Notes: generated by a model not told the origin, from the letters alone. Positions 33,397-42,823 are shown, counted from the stretch's first letter. The stretch is DNA of 64,000 bases from UBA525 sp964589765 (GCA_964589765.1 CAZPUM010000003.1:1-64000), one strand, 5' to 3'. Made by a program: numbers and translations.

Positions 33397-35133
33397 ATGG
33401 GGGAAAAGTTTGAGAAGACATTCCAGGCCACTCGAAAGATTGGCTATTTCTCAATGGAGATAGGAGTCGACAAAGATGTTCCTACTTACAGCGGAGGCCT
33501 GGGAATTCTAGCAGGAGACACACTCAAAGCAGCTGCAGACCAAGGCGTGCCCATGGTAGGAGTTACCCTGCTCTACAAGAAAGGGTACTTTAAACAGATT
33601 TTGGACCCAAACGGAAACCAGTCAGAGACTGATGATGCTTGGGATGTTGCTGGAAAACTCGGAGAACCCTTGAAAGAAAGAGTGACTGTCCACATGAGTG
33701 GCAGACCAGTTCAAATTCAGGCCTGGCAATATGAAATTATCGGAGTCTCAGGCTACACAATTCCTATTCTGTTCCTGGATACCGACCTTGAAGAGAACGA
33801 CCCACAAGACAGAGCTTTGACAAGCCACTTATACGGAGGCGACCAAAGATACAGACTTGCCCAAGAAGTTATTCTTGGAATCGGTGGGCTCAGAATGATT
33901 AAAGCTCTTGGGTTTGACAGAATTAACAGGTATCACATGAACGAAGGACACGCCGCGCTACTATCCCTTGAGCTGTTCAGAGATTCAGCAACAAAAGTAA
34001 AATGTGACTTCAACGACAGGGAGGCTTGTACCGAACTGGTAAAAAATGAGATAAGAGGCCACTGTGTTTTCACAACACACACCCCTGTAGCAGCAGGACA
34101 CGACCAGTTCACTTACGACCTGGTGAACGACCTGATAGGCCACTTCTTGCCGATTGAAATCATTCAGCACTTCGCTGGTCAGGACAAACTGAACATGACT
34201 TTACTGGCGCTTAACATGAGTCACTATGTCAACTCTGTTGCAAGACAGCACCAGCACGTCAGCCAGCACCTGTTCCCAGGGTACAGATTCAGCAATATCA
34301 CAAACGGAGTTCACAGCGCATCCTGGACGAGCCCCGAGATGCAGGAAGTGTTTGACAAACACATTGTGAACTGGCGACAGGACAGTTTTGAACTCAGGAA
34401 TGTTCTGAGAATACCAAGCAGAGACATACTGCATGCGCACCGCGCATCTAAAGATAAACTAATCAAACACCTTAACGAAACATACGGGTTTGATTTAGAA
34501 CCGCACGTTTTCACAGTGGGCTTTGCCAGAAGGTCCGCCACATACAAACGTGCAGACTTAATTTTCCAAGATATAGCCCGCCTCAGAAGAATTGCAAAGG
34601 AGTTTCCCGTTCAGATTATTTTTGGAGGAAAGGCACATCCTGCTGACGGCGAAGGCAAAGACCTAATCCGAAAAATCCACTGGCACATGGGAGAACTAAG
34701 GGAGAACATGAAGATAGTTTACATTCCTAACTATAACATAGACTTAGCCCAGATGATAATTCCAGGAGTTGATATTTGGCTAAACACTCCAATGAGACCA
34801 AAAGAGGCCTCAGGAACATCCGGTATGAAGGCGGCACACAACGGCGTGCCTCAAATCAGTATCCAGGACGGGTGGTGGATTGAGGGACATATTGAGGGGG
34901 TGACCGGTTGGGAGATTGGACCTGTTCCAACAGAAGACACTGAGGACTTTAACGACAGCACGTCGGATGCTGAGGAGCTTTACGACAAACTGGAGTATGT
35001 AATATTGCCCTTATTCTACAAGGAACAGCACAAATGGTTGATGGTAATGAGAAACGCAATAGCGTTCAACGCGAGCTTCTTTAACACGCATAGGATGATA
35101 CAGCAATATGTTCTGCATGCGTATCTACTCTGA
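33397..35133 (+). CDS. glgP: Alpha-glucan phosphorylase
   Basis: 578 residues, the short archaeal/thermophilic type. N-terminal IGYFSMEIGVDKDVPTYSGG and LGILAGDTLKAAADQG, central YHMNEGHAALLSLEL, and the pyridoxal-phosphate site EASGTSGMKAAHNG (Lys478) are present. It releases glucose-1-phosphate from storage glucan in the cytoplasm. With the Zwf enzyme in this window it hints at glycogen-fed sugar phosphate metabolism. The promoter carries a variant of the 15-base palindrome. Confidence 0.95.
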   Translation: MGEKFEKTFQATRKIGYFSMEIGVDKDVPTYSGGLGILAGDTLKAAADQGVPMVGVTLLYKKGYFKQILDPNGNQSETDDAWDVAGKLGEPLKERVTVHMSGRPVQIQAWQYEIIGVSGYTIPILFLDTDLEENDPQDRALTSHLYGGDQRYRLAQEVILGIGGLRMIKALGFDRINRYHMNEGHAALLSLELFRDSATKVKCDFNDREACTELVKNEIRGHCVFTTHTPVAAGHDQFTYDLVNDLIGHFLPIEIIQHFAGQDKLNMTLLALNMSHYVNSVARQHQHVSQHLFPGYRFSNITNGVHSASWTSPEMQEVFDKHIVNWRQDSFELRNVLRIPSRDILHAHRASKDKLIKHLNETYGFDLEPHVFTVGFARRSATYKRADLIFQDIARLRRIAKEFPVQIIFGGKAHPADGEGKDLIRKIHWHMGELRENMKIVYIPNYNIDLAQMIIPGVDIWLNTPMRPKEASGTSGMKAAHNGVPQISIQDGWWIEGHIEGVTGWEIGPVPTEDTEDFNDSTSDAEELYDKLEYVILPLFYKEQHKWLMVMRNAIAFNASFFNTHRMIQQYVLHAYLL

Positions 35134-35190
35134 ACTCATTTTTAAAGGAGTTTAGATAAGTATTTAACCTTATATCCACTCCCAAAATAA

Positions 35191-35751
35191 ATGCAAAATA
35201 GAAGAGAAACAGGCAGTAAAAAATGCTCTGAATGTTCTGTTATAACAGAATTTGAAAAAGGTCTAGAACAAGGCGTAGAAGAAACCATGCGGGAAATAAA
35301 AGAGAGACTCGGCAATGTTGTGAGTAGATACCAGGAAGAAAGCATTTCTTACTACAAGAGATGTCTGCGTCCATTGATAGGTAGACTAACATGGAAAAAA
35401 GAATCTCCCCCAGGGTTAGGTACAGTTTACGAACTCTTTGAAATGTATGGATTCGAAGATATAGCTGAAGCCATTAACGAGGAAGCTTTAGAGCTAGAAA
35501 AAATGAAAAGAAAACATCTTTCCCATTGGGGTGACGAAGTCGTTACAGTTGATTATCCACCGCATACTTCTTGCACAACCACCAGAAGTGATGCTTACTG
35601 GAGTGTCTTAGCCAGAGAACCTGGGGGTTACGTTGAAGCACCTGATAAGTATAACATCAGAGAACTTTTCATAAGTTGGATCGAAGATCCGATAAAACCC
35701 TTTTCTAAACCCGCACAAGAAAAACACGCCCCCTACATCAATCACGGCTGA
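35191..35751 (+). CDS. Unknown 186-residue protein
   Basis: 186 residues: a CxxC near the N-terminus (KKCSECS), a helical middle (KGLEQGVEETMREIKERLGN) and a C-terminal part with YPPHTSCTTTRSDAYW. No family recognised, no signal peptide. TATA GTATTTAACC lies about 30 bases before the ATG. Confidence 0.55.
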   Translation: MQNRRETGSKKCSECSVITEFEKGLEQGVEETMREIKERLGNVVSRYQEESISYYKRCLRPLIGRLTWKKESPPGLGTVYELFEMYGFEDIAEAINEEALELEKMKRKHLSHWGDEVVTVDYPPHTSCTTTRSDAYWSVLAREPGGYVEAPDKYNIRELFISWIEDPIKPFSKPAQEKHAPYINHG

Positions 35752-35785
35752 ATAACTATAAATACCGCTTCTGAGGTCTGAGTGT

Positions 35786-36280
35786 ATGCACGAATTTACA
35801 GTAGAAGAAAAAACCTACAGAACAGAGTTTATTCCGGCCAATAGCTATGAAGGTTTAGAACCCATAACTCAGGCATACGGCGTTTGTTTTGACAAAAAAG
35901 GCAACATTCTCATAGTAAGAGGTGGCGAGGAATGGCACCTTCCTGGCGGAACTCCTGAAGACAAAGAAACCCCTGAAGAAACAGTAATTCGGGAAGTTTG
36001 GGAAGAGGGAACTGTAAGAATTTCTGAACCTGTTATGATAGGGTACCAGTTTGCAGAAGAAAAAATGCCTGATGGAAATTGGGATAACAAGGTTTGCCAG
36101 TTAAGGTTCGCAGCAAAAATTGGTGAGGTTGCAGAACACACTGAGGACCCTGCTTTAGGAAGATGTATGGAACGCAAATTTGTAAGGCAGGATGAATTCA
36201 CAAACTATGTAAGATGGGGAAAAGATGCTGATTTAATACTAGAAGAATCTAAGAAAGTTTACGAGAGTTGGAAATCATGA
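35786..36280 (+). CDS. Nudix hydrolase
   Basis: 164 residues with a complete Nudix box, GGTPEDKETPEETVIREVWE (54-73) continuing EGT, where the REVWEE core binds metal. It hydrolyses a nucleoside-diphosphate-linked substrate that cannot be told from sequence. It overlaps the DUF368 gene by an ATGA, so the two are translated together. Confidence 0.9.
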   Translation: MHEFTVEEKTYRTEFIPANSYEGLEPITQAYGVCFDKKGNILIVRGGEEWHLPGGTPEDKETPEETVIREVWEEGTVRISEPVMIGYQFAEEKMPDGNWDNKVCQLRFAAKIGEVAEHTEDPALGRCMERKFVRQDEFTNYVRWGKDADLILEESKKVYESWKS

Positions 36281-37116
36281 AAGAAACACTATGGTTATTT
36301 CTGAAAGGACTCTGTATGGGTGCTGCCGATATAGTTCCAGGAGTTAGTGGAGGAACGATTGCGTTCATTACAGGCATTTATGACCAGCTAATCCGGGCAC
36401 TGAAAAAACTCGGTGATTCAATTAAAGAGTTTGGAAAACTGTTAACGGGAAAATCGAAGTGGAAAAAGGTCTGGAAACCTATAGAATTCAAATTCTTCAT
36501 CCCGTTAGCTTTAGGAATACTGTTGGCTTTCGGCATAGGAAGTCTGTTTATCCCTAAACTGATTGAACACTATCCTGCCCAGGTTTTCGCATTCTTCATA
36601 GGTTTAATTCTCGCAAGCGCATGGATTGTGTACAAACACATCAAGAAACACTCCTTAGTGGGAATTGTTGCGATTATCATAGGCGTTCTGTTTGGGTACT
36701 GGCTCAGCACAATACCTCCGCTTGGCGGAGTCGGAACCCCAAACCCATTATGGATTACTCTGCTGGGAGGAATCGCAATCTGCGCAATGCTCCTCCCAGG
36801 AATCTCAGGCAGTTACCTGATGCTGATTTTTGGCAGGTATGAATTCATGCTCGAACAGATTCGAGATTTAAACTTTCTATACATCGGAGCGTTTGGAGTT
36901 GGAGCCATCATTGGACTGCTGTTGTTCAGCAGGTTACTCGCGTGGCTCCTAAAAAAATACCACAACATAACATTTTCAGCACTAACAGGAATTATGTTGG
37001 GCGCCCTGGCAAAGCCAGGAACAGAAGTGCTGAACAACTGGGGAATGCCTGCCGTTACTGTGGCCGTATTTCTGATAGGAATGGTCTTGGTTCTGATTAT
37101 TGACAAAGCAACCTAG
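36277..37116 (+). CDS. DUF368 membrane protein (PopT-type polyprenyl-phosphate transporter family)
   Basis: 279 residues, about eight membrane helices. The N-terminal motif GLCMGAADIVPGVSGGTIAF (about 11-30) and GISGSYLMLIFGRYE are diagnostic for DUF368. Bacterial members (PopT) recycle undecaprenyl phosphate across the membrane; an archaeal homologue would be expected to handle dolichol-type lipid carriers (inference), which fits the GT-C-like proteins in the window. Start ATG 36277 by ATGA overlap with the Nudix gene. Confidence 0.88.
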   Translation: MKETLWLFLKGLCMGAADIVPGVSGGTIAFITGIYDQLIRALKKLGDSIKEFGKLLTGKSKWKKVWKPIEFKFFIPLALGILLAFGIGSLFIPKLIEHYPAQVFAFFIGLILASAWIVYKHIKKHSLVGIVAIIIGVLFGYWLSTIPPLGGVGTPNPLWITLLGGIAICAMLLPGISGSYLMLIFGRYEFMLEQIRDLNFLYIGAFGVGAIIGLLLFSRLLAWLLKKYHNITFSALTGIMLGALAKPGTEVLNNWGMPAVTVAVFLIGMVLVLIIDKAT

Positions 37117-37682
37117 CTCTTCTTGTAGACTTTCTCAATTACCACGTCTTGAGTGGGCCAGTCCTGCATACCAAATTTAGTTCCTGTCTGTTCAGCAACA
37201 ATGGAATTGACTATGTCCATTCCCGAAGTCACCTTACCGAAAACAGCATAACCTTCCCTCCCCGGGACTGGCTGGTAGTTCAAGAAGTCGTTGTCTGCCA
37301 CATTAATGAAGAACTGCGAGGTAGCAGAGTCAGGAATATTTGTCCTGGCCATTGCAATTGTCCCGCGATTGTTCTCCAGCCCGTTGTCTGACTCTAACTT
37401 GATAGGGTCGCGGGTCTCCTTTTGAGCGCCATCAGGAGTAAAACCTCCTCCTTGAACCATAAAGCCTTCAATCACGCGATGAAAAACCGTACCATCATAG
37501 TGGCCTTCTTCTACATACTGTAGAAAGTTTGCTACTGTTATTGGAGCCTTATCTCTATCCAACTCCACCTCAATTATTCCTTTGGATGTTTCTATTACAA
37601 CTGATTCTGACATAGTTTCAACCTCTGCTGTTGCACATGCTGTCAAAAACAGCAGTGCTATGATGACAGGTACATATCTCAT
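37113..37682 (-). CDS. Peptidyl-prolyl cis-trans isomerase (cyclophilin), lipoprotein
   Basis: 189 residues. A lipoprotein signal (MRYVPVIIALLFLTAC, Cys16) precedes a full cyclophilin domain: ITVANFLQYVEEGHYDGTVF, HRVIEGFMVQGGGF, NNRGTIAMAR and SATSQFFINVADNDFLNY, with the active-site Arg in FHRV. It would catalyse proline isomerisation of exported proteins at the outer face of the membrane. ATG 37682 fits the TATA box (AATAAAAATAA) better than the ATG 12 bases earlier. Confidence 0.92.
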   Translation of the reverse strand: MRYVPVIIALLFLTACATAEVETMSESVVIETSKGIIEVELDRDKAPITVANFLQYVEEGHYDGTVFHRVIEGFMVQGGGFTPDGAQKETRDPIKLESDNGLENNRGTIAMARTNIPDSATSQFFINVADNDFLNYQPVPGREGYAVFGKVTSGMDIVNSIVAEQTGTKFGMQDWPTQDVVIEKVYKKS

Positions 37683-37753
37683 TTGATAGTTCATAATCAG
37701 GTTATTTTTATTGTTGTCGAAACGCTTATGAAATCCACCTGTTTGAGTAAAGT

Positions 37754-38179
37754 ATGGAGATTGTTGAGGTGGTGGTGTATCTGTCAGTTGCATTAATAGT
37801 CGGCGCACTCATATTTTTTACATTATCAAAGCTCACAAACACAGACGCAAAGGACCTATTGCCCGGAGATAACCCAGAAATTAGGTTTAAAGTCGATAAC
37901 GTGACTGTCGCTGCAACTCTGTTTCAAGTATGGGATGAGTGTAATATGGGTAAAAAAGAAGGTGTGGCCACATTTCAGATGGAATCCCCCCGAGAGGTTT
38001 CAATCGATCATATTTTTCAGGAAATCAAGAATGTTAATCTTTGCTCAACATTAGCTTCAGTATCCAGAGACTGTGGTAGTCGGGAAGATATTGATAGGAC
38101 AGACCCAATTCAGCCAGGGAGAGTTTACACAGCACGTTGCGACACAGTCAATAAGAAGTTGGTAATAGAAGGACCATAA
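37754..38179 (+). CDS. Single-helix membrane protein with Cys-containing outer domain
   Basis: 141 residues. One N-terminal membrane helix (VVVYLSVALIVGALIFFTLS) without a cleavage site, followed by an outward-facing domain with four cysteines (DECNMG, NLCSTL, RDCGSR, ARCDTV). It resembles pilin-like proteins in layout, but no class III signal motif is visible. Divergent from the cyclophilin lipoprotein gene and 31 bases before another membrane gene. Confidence 0.6.
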   Translation: MEIVEVVVYLSVALIVGALIFFTLSKLTNTDAKDLLPGDNPEIRFKVDNVTVAATLFQVWDECNMGKKEGVATFQMESPREVSIDHIFQEIKNVNLCSTLASVSRDCGSREDIDRTDPIQPGRVYTARCDTVNKKLVIEGP

Positions 38180-38210
38180 CTTTTTAACTTATACTAATAC
38201 AAAGACTTAC

Positions 38211-38780
38211 ATGGCAAAGAAAAAAGGTCTTGATTTTAGGAAGTACATTGTTGTTCTTGTTGTTGCTGTGCTGTTTGCTGCGTTCATTTTCGCAAGCATA
38301 GATGCTGTTTACCCAAAACCAGATTATGACGATTATTGTGATTACTCAAACCCAAAACCAGTAATTAACGAACGGGAGAATTGCACCAACATTGAGTATC
38401 CTGAAGACACTGCCGAAGACTGCCGAAAGGCCAACGGAAGAATGGACCTTAAGTATGATTCAGAAGGATGTCCCTCACACTATGAGTGCGAGATGTGTCA
38501 TGCCGAATACGATAAAGCCAGAGAGTCACACGGGTTTTTCTCGTTTATAATTGCCAGCCTACTCGGACTAATCGGTATTGCTATTGGGTTATGGCTACCT
38601 GTCAAGAAAGGGGAGATTAATGAGTGGATAGGCACAGGAATAATGCTCGGAGGACTGTTCTGTATATTCCTAGCCACAATGATGCACTTCGGAGATTTAC
38701 ACAGGTTTTTCCGCCCCATAGTTTTACTTGCAGAGCTGATACTGGTGATATACCTTAGCTACAAGAAACTGAGAGACTGA
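38211..38780 (+). CDS. Membrane protein with Cys-rich outer loop
   Basis: 189 residues. One helix near the N-terminus (IVVLVVAVLFAAFIFASIDA), a loop of about 75 residues with seven cysteines (YCDYSN, ENCTNI, EDCRKA, EGCPSHYECEMCHAE), then three more helices. Unknown family; probably an operon with the preceding gene. Confidence 0.6.
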   Translation: MAKKKGLDFRKYIVVLVVAVLFAAFIFASIDAVYPKPDYDDYCDYSNPKPVINERENCTNIEYPEDTAEDCRKANGRMDLKYDSEGCPSHYECEMCHAEYDKARESHGFFSFIIASLLGLIGIAIGLWLPVKKGEINEWIGTGIMLGGLFCIFLATMMHFGDLHRFFRPIVLLAELILVIYLSYKKLRD

Positions 38781-38794
38781 AAAGTAAGAATTTT

Positions 38795-39052
38795 TTAATA
38801 ATTCTTAATCTCAAGAATATCTCCAAGAAGAATGGTGTATCTTTCTGAGTCTTCTCTAATGCCATTCCATTTAACTCTCATGAAAGGTCTGTCGAGAGTA
38901 TAACCGTTTCTGAACCAAACTTCGTCGTAGACCCTGTTCTCCAATCTTCTCTTCCAGAAGTCTGTCTTGTCTCTGTACTCTTCGACCTTTCTTCCTTCGG
39001 CTATCTCATCAAACCACTTTCGGTGAAGAGTCAGGTGAAGAACCTTAGTCAT
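38795..39052 (-). CDS. ASCH-domain protein
   Basis: 85 residues. LHLTLHRKWFDEIAEGRKVE followed by EYRDKTDFWKRRL and GDILEIKNY is the ASCH/PUA-like pattern (DUF3850-like), with basic residues that could contact RNA. It overlaps the PCNA gene by eight bases and is probably translated with it. Function unknown; related bacterial proteins are nucleotide or RNA binders. Confidence 0.75.
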   Translation of the reverse strand: MTKVLHLTLHRKWFDEIAEGRKVEEYRDKTDFWKRRLENRVYDEVWFRNGYTLDRPFMRVKWNGIREDSERYTILLGDILEIKNY

Positions 39053-39782
39053 TATCTACCCTTGGAGCCAAGATAAATGATAGTTCAAGCTTGTCAACAA
39101 GCTTGTATTCCAGCTTCAAAGGGTAGTCCCTGCTGAAGTTGATTGAGACTTTGTCACAAACTTTCCCAGCAGGAGTCATCCTCTTCAGATACTCTATGCT
39201 GTATTTACTTTTAGTGTCAGCAGGACCCTCAATCTTTGTTGTGTCATCTGCGGGCACTTCAATATTTGCCTCGCTCAGGTCTGAAGAACTACTTATTATG
39301 AAAGAATCCTCCGTAAGAGAAAGCGAAACGGACTCGCCAATAATATCTGCGTCTTCAACAGCCTCTGCAAACCTGTCTGAAGTGGTTGAGACCTTTGCAG
39401 TGAAACTCAAATCCGGAACTTTTTGTTCACGGTCGTCAATGTCTATAAGGGGTATGTGGAATTTTCTTGTGCTTGTGCCTTTCAGAGTAATCTTGAGTTT
39501 GTTCTCCTCTGGCTCCAAAGTCATAGTGTCTGAAGGTTTAACCCTTCTAAGAACTGATTTCAAGTCGTTTAGATTTACGCTTAAAGAGGTCTCGTCCTTG
39601 ACTTGATATTCGACAAAAGCACTTGATAGTAAGCGGAAAACTACCATGGCAACATTAGCGGGGTCCATAGCTATCAGTTCAAGCCCGTTGTTTGTAACTT
39701 TGAACTTAACTTCAGTTACCAAATCGGCAACAATATTTGTTGTATCTTTCAATAGTTTGGTTTCCGCTAGCGTTAGTTTCAT
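39045..39782 (-). CDS. pcn: DNA polymerase sliding clamp PCNA
   Basis: 245 residues, the usual size. LIAMDPANVAMVVFRLLSSA, SVNLNDLKSVLRRVK and YSIEYLKRM are typical of PCNA, and the C-terminal ELSFILAPRVDND matches the region that meets PIP-box partners. It encircles DNA as a trimer and tethers polymerase and repair enzymes. Start ATG 39782 is preceded by AAGGTGGAG; the frame opens ten codons earlier, but without a ribosome binding site. Confidence 0.95.
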   Translation of the reverse strand: MKLTLAETKLLKDTTNIVADLVTEVKFKVTNNGLELIAMDPANVAMVVFRLLSSAFVEYQVKDETSLSVNLNDLKSVLRRVKPSDTMTLEPEENKLKITLKGTSTRKFHIPLIDIDDREQKVPDLSFTAKVSTTSDRFAEAVEDADIIGESVSLSLTEDSFIISSSSDLSEANIEVPADDTTKIEGPADTKSKYSIEYLKRMTPAGKVCDKVSINFSRDYPLKLEYKLVDKLELSFILAPRVDND

Positions 39783-39870
39783 ATTCTCCACCTTGGTAAT
39801 ACTCTCTGGCATTTCGATACCCCCTAAAGGACAAGACTGGGCCCCAGTATAAAAAACTTATCAGGCCTTT

Positions 39871-40920
39871 TTAAGGAGAGGGCTTGAGTCTGGAACTTGA
39901 TGGTCTAATTACAATTTTCTCAGATAACTCAGGTGTGCTGTCAATATTTTCAGGACTCCTCAAACCATACCACCTCTGGGTTTTACCTGAAAGGAACTCA
40001 TTTTCAAATTCAGGATTTACAAAACCGAATTGGTCATAATGTTTATGCCAAAGGACCCCGAAATCATCTTTGGAGTTTGCCTGATAGATGTATACTGTCT
40101 GGGCAGGAAGAGTTTCGTTTTGGCTATAGTCCTCATGCATAGAATCCCAGAATCTGGGCGCTATCTCTCTCAACCAGTAACCGTGTCTCTCAGAAGTGCC
40201 CAGGGTATTGGCCTCAGTTACATGTATTGGAACATTCTGCCAACCCATGGCAGAACGTTTGGCTGCGTGGAGTTCTGTCATCATACCATCTGTATAATCG
40301 TGGGTTCCAAGGACATCGCAGTGCCTTTCGATTCCCCCTCTTCTATCCATAAGGTCCCAGAACTTGTGAGTTTCAGCAGCTCCGTTTCCAATCCCATAGA
40401 ATGCAGGAGAAACAACAGTTACTTCAGGGTCAATGCTTTTAGCTAAAGCGTAAACATCAGCAAGCATGGTCTGGACCTGTGCAGGCGTTGCTCCTCCAAA
40501 ATTACTCTCCTCATTTCCTGGTTGAATCATTTTTGGCTTCCATTTGGCCATAATTTCTCGAGTAATCTGTAGTACAAGGTCCGGGTCCATTCTCTGACTG
40601 TCATCAAAATCATTAATCACGAACAGCATCCTGTAAGGTCCGTAATCATCCATCATGTGCTGAATAAGGTCATCTTGCTCAGCGACAGTAGGGATTAGCA
40701 CCCCATTTTCAACAACTCTTCTGGTTCCGACTCTGACCGCATCCAGATAAGGCTTAATGTAAGATGAGCTGGATGCAAATGGCTGGAGTTTACCTGGATT
40801 GTGATATCCCATGCTTACCCCTGGAAGGCTGCGTGTTGAAACTTCAGCAAATAAGCCACTTGTATACGAAGCAGCAATAGTTCCTGCAGTTAATCGTAAC
40901 ATGTCTCGTCTGTTCATCAT
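39871..40920 (-). CDS. Tat-signal glycoside-hydrolase-like protein (TIM-barrel type)
   Basis: 349 residues. It starts MMNRRDMLRLTAGTIAASYT, a twin-arginine signal, so it should be exported folded. The body resembles a (beta/alpha)8 glycosidase: PGNEESN (Glu137) fits the acid/base position after strand four, and IHVTEANTLG (Glu236) fits the nucleophile after strand seven, as in GH clan A. Start ATG 40920 is preceded by AGGTGA. It directly follows the beta-barrel-like gene, so both are exported products of one operon. Substrate unknown. Confidence 0.65.
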   Translation of the reverse strand: MMNRRDMLRLTAGTIAASYTSGLFAEVSTRSLPGVSMGYHNPGKLQPFASSSSYIKPYLDAVRVGTRRVVENGVLIPTVAEQDDLIQHMMDDYGPYRMLFVINDFDDSQRMDPDLVLQITREIMAKWKPKMIQPGNEESNFGGATPAQVQTMLADVYALAKSIDPEVTVVSPAFYGIGNGAAETHKFWDLMDRRGGIERHCDVLGTHDYTDGMMTELHAAKRSAMGWQNVPIHVTEANTLGTSERHGYWLREIAPRFWDSMHEDYSQNETLPAQTVYIYQANSKDDFGVLWHKHYDQFGFVNPEFENEFLSGKTQRWYGLRSPENIDSTPELSEKIVIRPSSSRLKPSP

Positions 40921-40924
40921 ATTA

Positions 40925-42127
40925 TCACCTTGTGTATGAGAAGGCAACTCTTCCATAAGCGCCTCCTTTAACATTTGTTGTGTTGCCCTCTGTTCCTAAA
41001 TGAGCTGTAACACTTATTGAATCTGATAAGGGAAGGTTTGCGCCAACAAAATAGCCTGTTGCATCCTCTTGAAACCTTGTTCTTCCCACTTTTTTATTTG
41101 TCAACCCTGCTAAAAACTCTGATGAGCCCAGTCTTGCCGATAGACCATACTGAAGAACATCATTGTGTAACTCCCTGTCTCTTTCGAATATTGCGAAGGG
41201 TCCCGCCCTAAATACTTCAGGACCTACTCTTAAACGTAACGCCGTTCCTACTTTGTTGTACATTGATGAGAGTTCTGTGAATCGTACATATTCACCTTTA
41301 AGATACCCTTGTATGTTTGCCTGGAACCCTCTTCCATCGTATTCAGAACTGTGAGCTATTCTTATATCCTTCAGCTTGGGCCCCACAAGGTCCAGGTCTG
41401 CTTCAGTCTCTGTTTTGAATTTTGTTCCATTGAAAGAGTATGAAAAACTTGCTCCTTGATGATTTATCTCATTTCCACTGTATGTGAACTGGTCCCCTGA
41501 CCTATAACCTAACGAGGCTGAGTGTTTTTCTCCATTGAATGACATGCCCGCCCCCATTACGCTGACAGGAGTATCCCATTGTAGTGGCGTGTCGCCTCTA
41601 CTGTCCATTATTTCAAAGAATCTCATTCTTGGCATTGGGTCTAGAGAATGTTCTGGTGTTCTTATGTCCAGTTTTTGAATCTTGTCTGTGAATAGAAAAT
41701 TGATACCTAACTTCCCTATATCATAACTGAGGTCTGCAAAAGAACCGTTTCCAACAGCACCATAAACTTTCAGTGGTCCTCGCTCATAACCTAAAAATGC
41801 CTGACTCTCCGCTTCCACAGGATTCCAGTAATCATCTGTTTCTGACTGTTTTACAGCAAGAGAAACCTTTCCAAAGTTCTCGAAACTGTAACTTCCCCCA
41901 AACCCTCGTATCTCTGTCTCCTGAACCTCTGGCTCTTTAAAACTGGATATGTTTCCAAATAATGAGAAGTTCTCACCAGTATACCTGACGAATGATTCTT
42001 CGTCCTGACTAACAAACTGGTCTTGGCCTGTTCCGAGCCTCACTTCCAGCGTTTCCTGAGATTCTACAGGGGCCGCTACTGTTAAGGCGGATAGCCCTGC
42101 AACAAGGTATGCAGTCTTCAGGTTCAT
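40925..42127 (-). CDS. Secreted beta-barrel-like protein, unusual for an archaeon
   Basis: 400 residues. A cleavable signal (MNLKTAYLVAGLSALTVAAP, ending near PVESQ) is followed by a sequence made almost entirely of short alternating hydrophobic/polar strands joined by Gly/Asn/Asp turns (for example SFSYSFNGTKFKTETEADLD; EYVRFTELSSMYNKVGTALR) and ending GGAYGRVAFSYTR. This is the composition of outer-membrane barrels, not of archaeal S-layer domains, and no membrane helix is present. Coupled to the Tat glycosidase-like gene. Family not recognised; a soluble all-beta protein remains possible. Confidence 0.6.
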   Translation of the reverse strand: MNLKTAYLVAGLSALTVAAPVESQETLEVRLGTGQDQFVSQDEESFVRYTGENFSLFGNISSFKEPEVQETEIRGFGGSYSFENFGKVSLAVKQSETDDYWNPVEAESQAFLGYERGPLKVYGAVGNGSFADLSYDIGKLGINFLFTDKIQKLDIRTPEHSLDPMPRMRFFEIMDSRGDTPLQWDTPVSVMGAGMSFNGEKHSASLGYRSGDQFTYSGNEINHQGASFSYSFNGTKFKTETEADLDLVGPKLKDIRIAHSSEYDGRGFQANIQGYLKGEYVRFTELSSMYNKVGTALRLRVGPEVFRAGPFAIFERDRELHNDVLQYGLSARLGSSEFLAGLTNKKVGRTRFQEDATGYFVGANLPLSDSISVTAHLGTEGNTTNVKGGAYGRVAFSYTR

Positions 42128-42178
42128 AAGACGAGAAGTCCACCTACATTTATAAATGTGTTCCCTGGTTAGTAGTGA

Positions 42179-42823
42179 TTAATTGAATATTCCTCTGAAC
42201 CACGACCAAATTCTGACAAACACATTAGGAGAGCTCTCTTCTACGTCCTCTACTCTCTCCGGGTTTTCTGGTTCGGATTGAGGCCCAGGGGGACATGGCG
42301 CGAACTCACAGTCCAAAGCAGGTTGTCTACCGACAAAACTTCCATCCCAACATCTTTGGACATCTGCGGAGCAGAGAGGCAGTTCAGACTCCTCAGATTC
42401 CTGCTCTTCCAGATAATCATCAACCTCTTCATCAGATACAACAAGAGTTGTAGGTGCCTGTCTCCAGTCCTCGACATCAACATAAGATATCGTGAACCCT
42501 TCTCTCTCGAGATAAGCCACAACATTGTCGTAAACCAACGCGTTCCTGTCATCACCAGAAATCAACTCAGCCGAATCCCCAATGAATACAACCGCAACTA
42601 ATTCATCACGGTCAATAGATTCTACTTCCTCGATAGCATCAACATACTCCCTGCTCTCAAAAGTTACAGCAGCAGAGCCTTTCATACTCGCTGCAAAGTT
42701 TGCTCCATTCACTACATCCATAGCTTCTCCTGAAGCTGGAACAACAACCCAATAGTTGGGTGCAGCGAGTGCTATCGGTGCCATCAAAACCAGTACGATT
42801 ATTAGAGTTAGGATTCTGCGCAT
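42179..42823 (-). CDS. Secreted protein with Cys motif and amphipathic C-terminus
   Basis: 214 residues. Signal peptide MRRILTLIIVLVLMAPIALA. The first domain (YWVVVPASGEAMDVVNGANF; VAVVFIGDSAELISGDDRN) resembles cell-wall-binding/S-layer-associated folds. Then come an acidic linker and CSADVQRCWDGSFVGR with DCEFAPCP, a small four-Cys motif common on surface proteins of uncultivated archaea and bacteria. The end (NVFVRIWSWFRGIFN) is an amphipathic helix that may hold it at the membrane. Confidence 0.65.
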   Translation of the reverse strand: MRRILTLIIVLVLMAPIALAAPNYWVVVPASGEAMDVVNGANFAASMKGSAAVTFESREYVDAIEEVESIDRDELVAVVFIGDSAELISGDDRNALVYDNVVAYLEREGFTISYVDVEDWRQAPTTLVVSDEEVDDYLEEQESEESELPLCSADVQRCWDGSFVGRQPALDCEFAPCPPGPQSEPENPERVEDVEESSPNVFVRIWSWFRGIFN

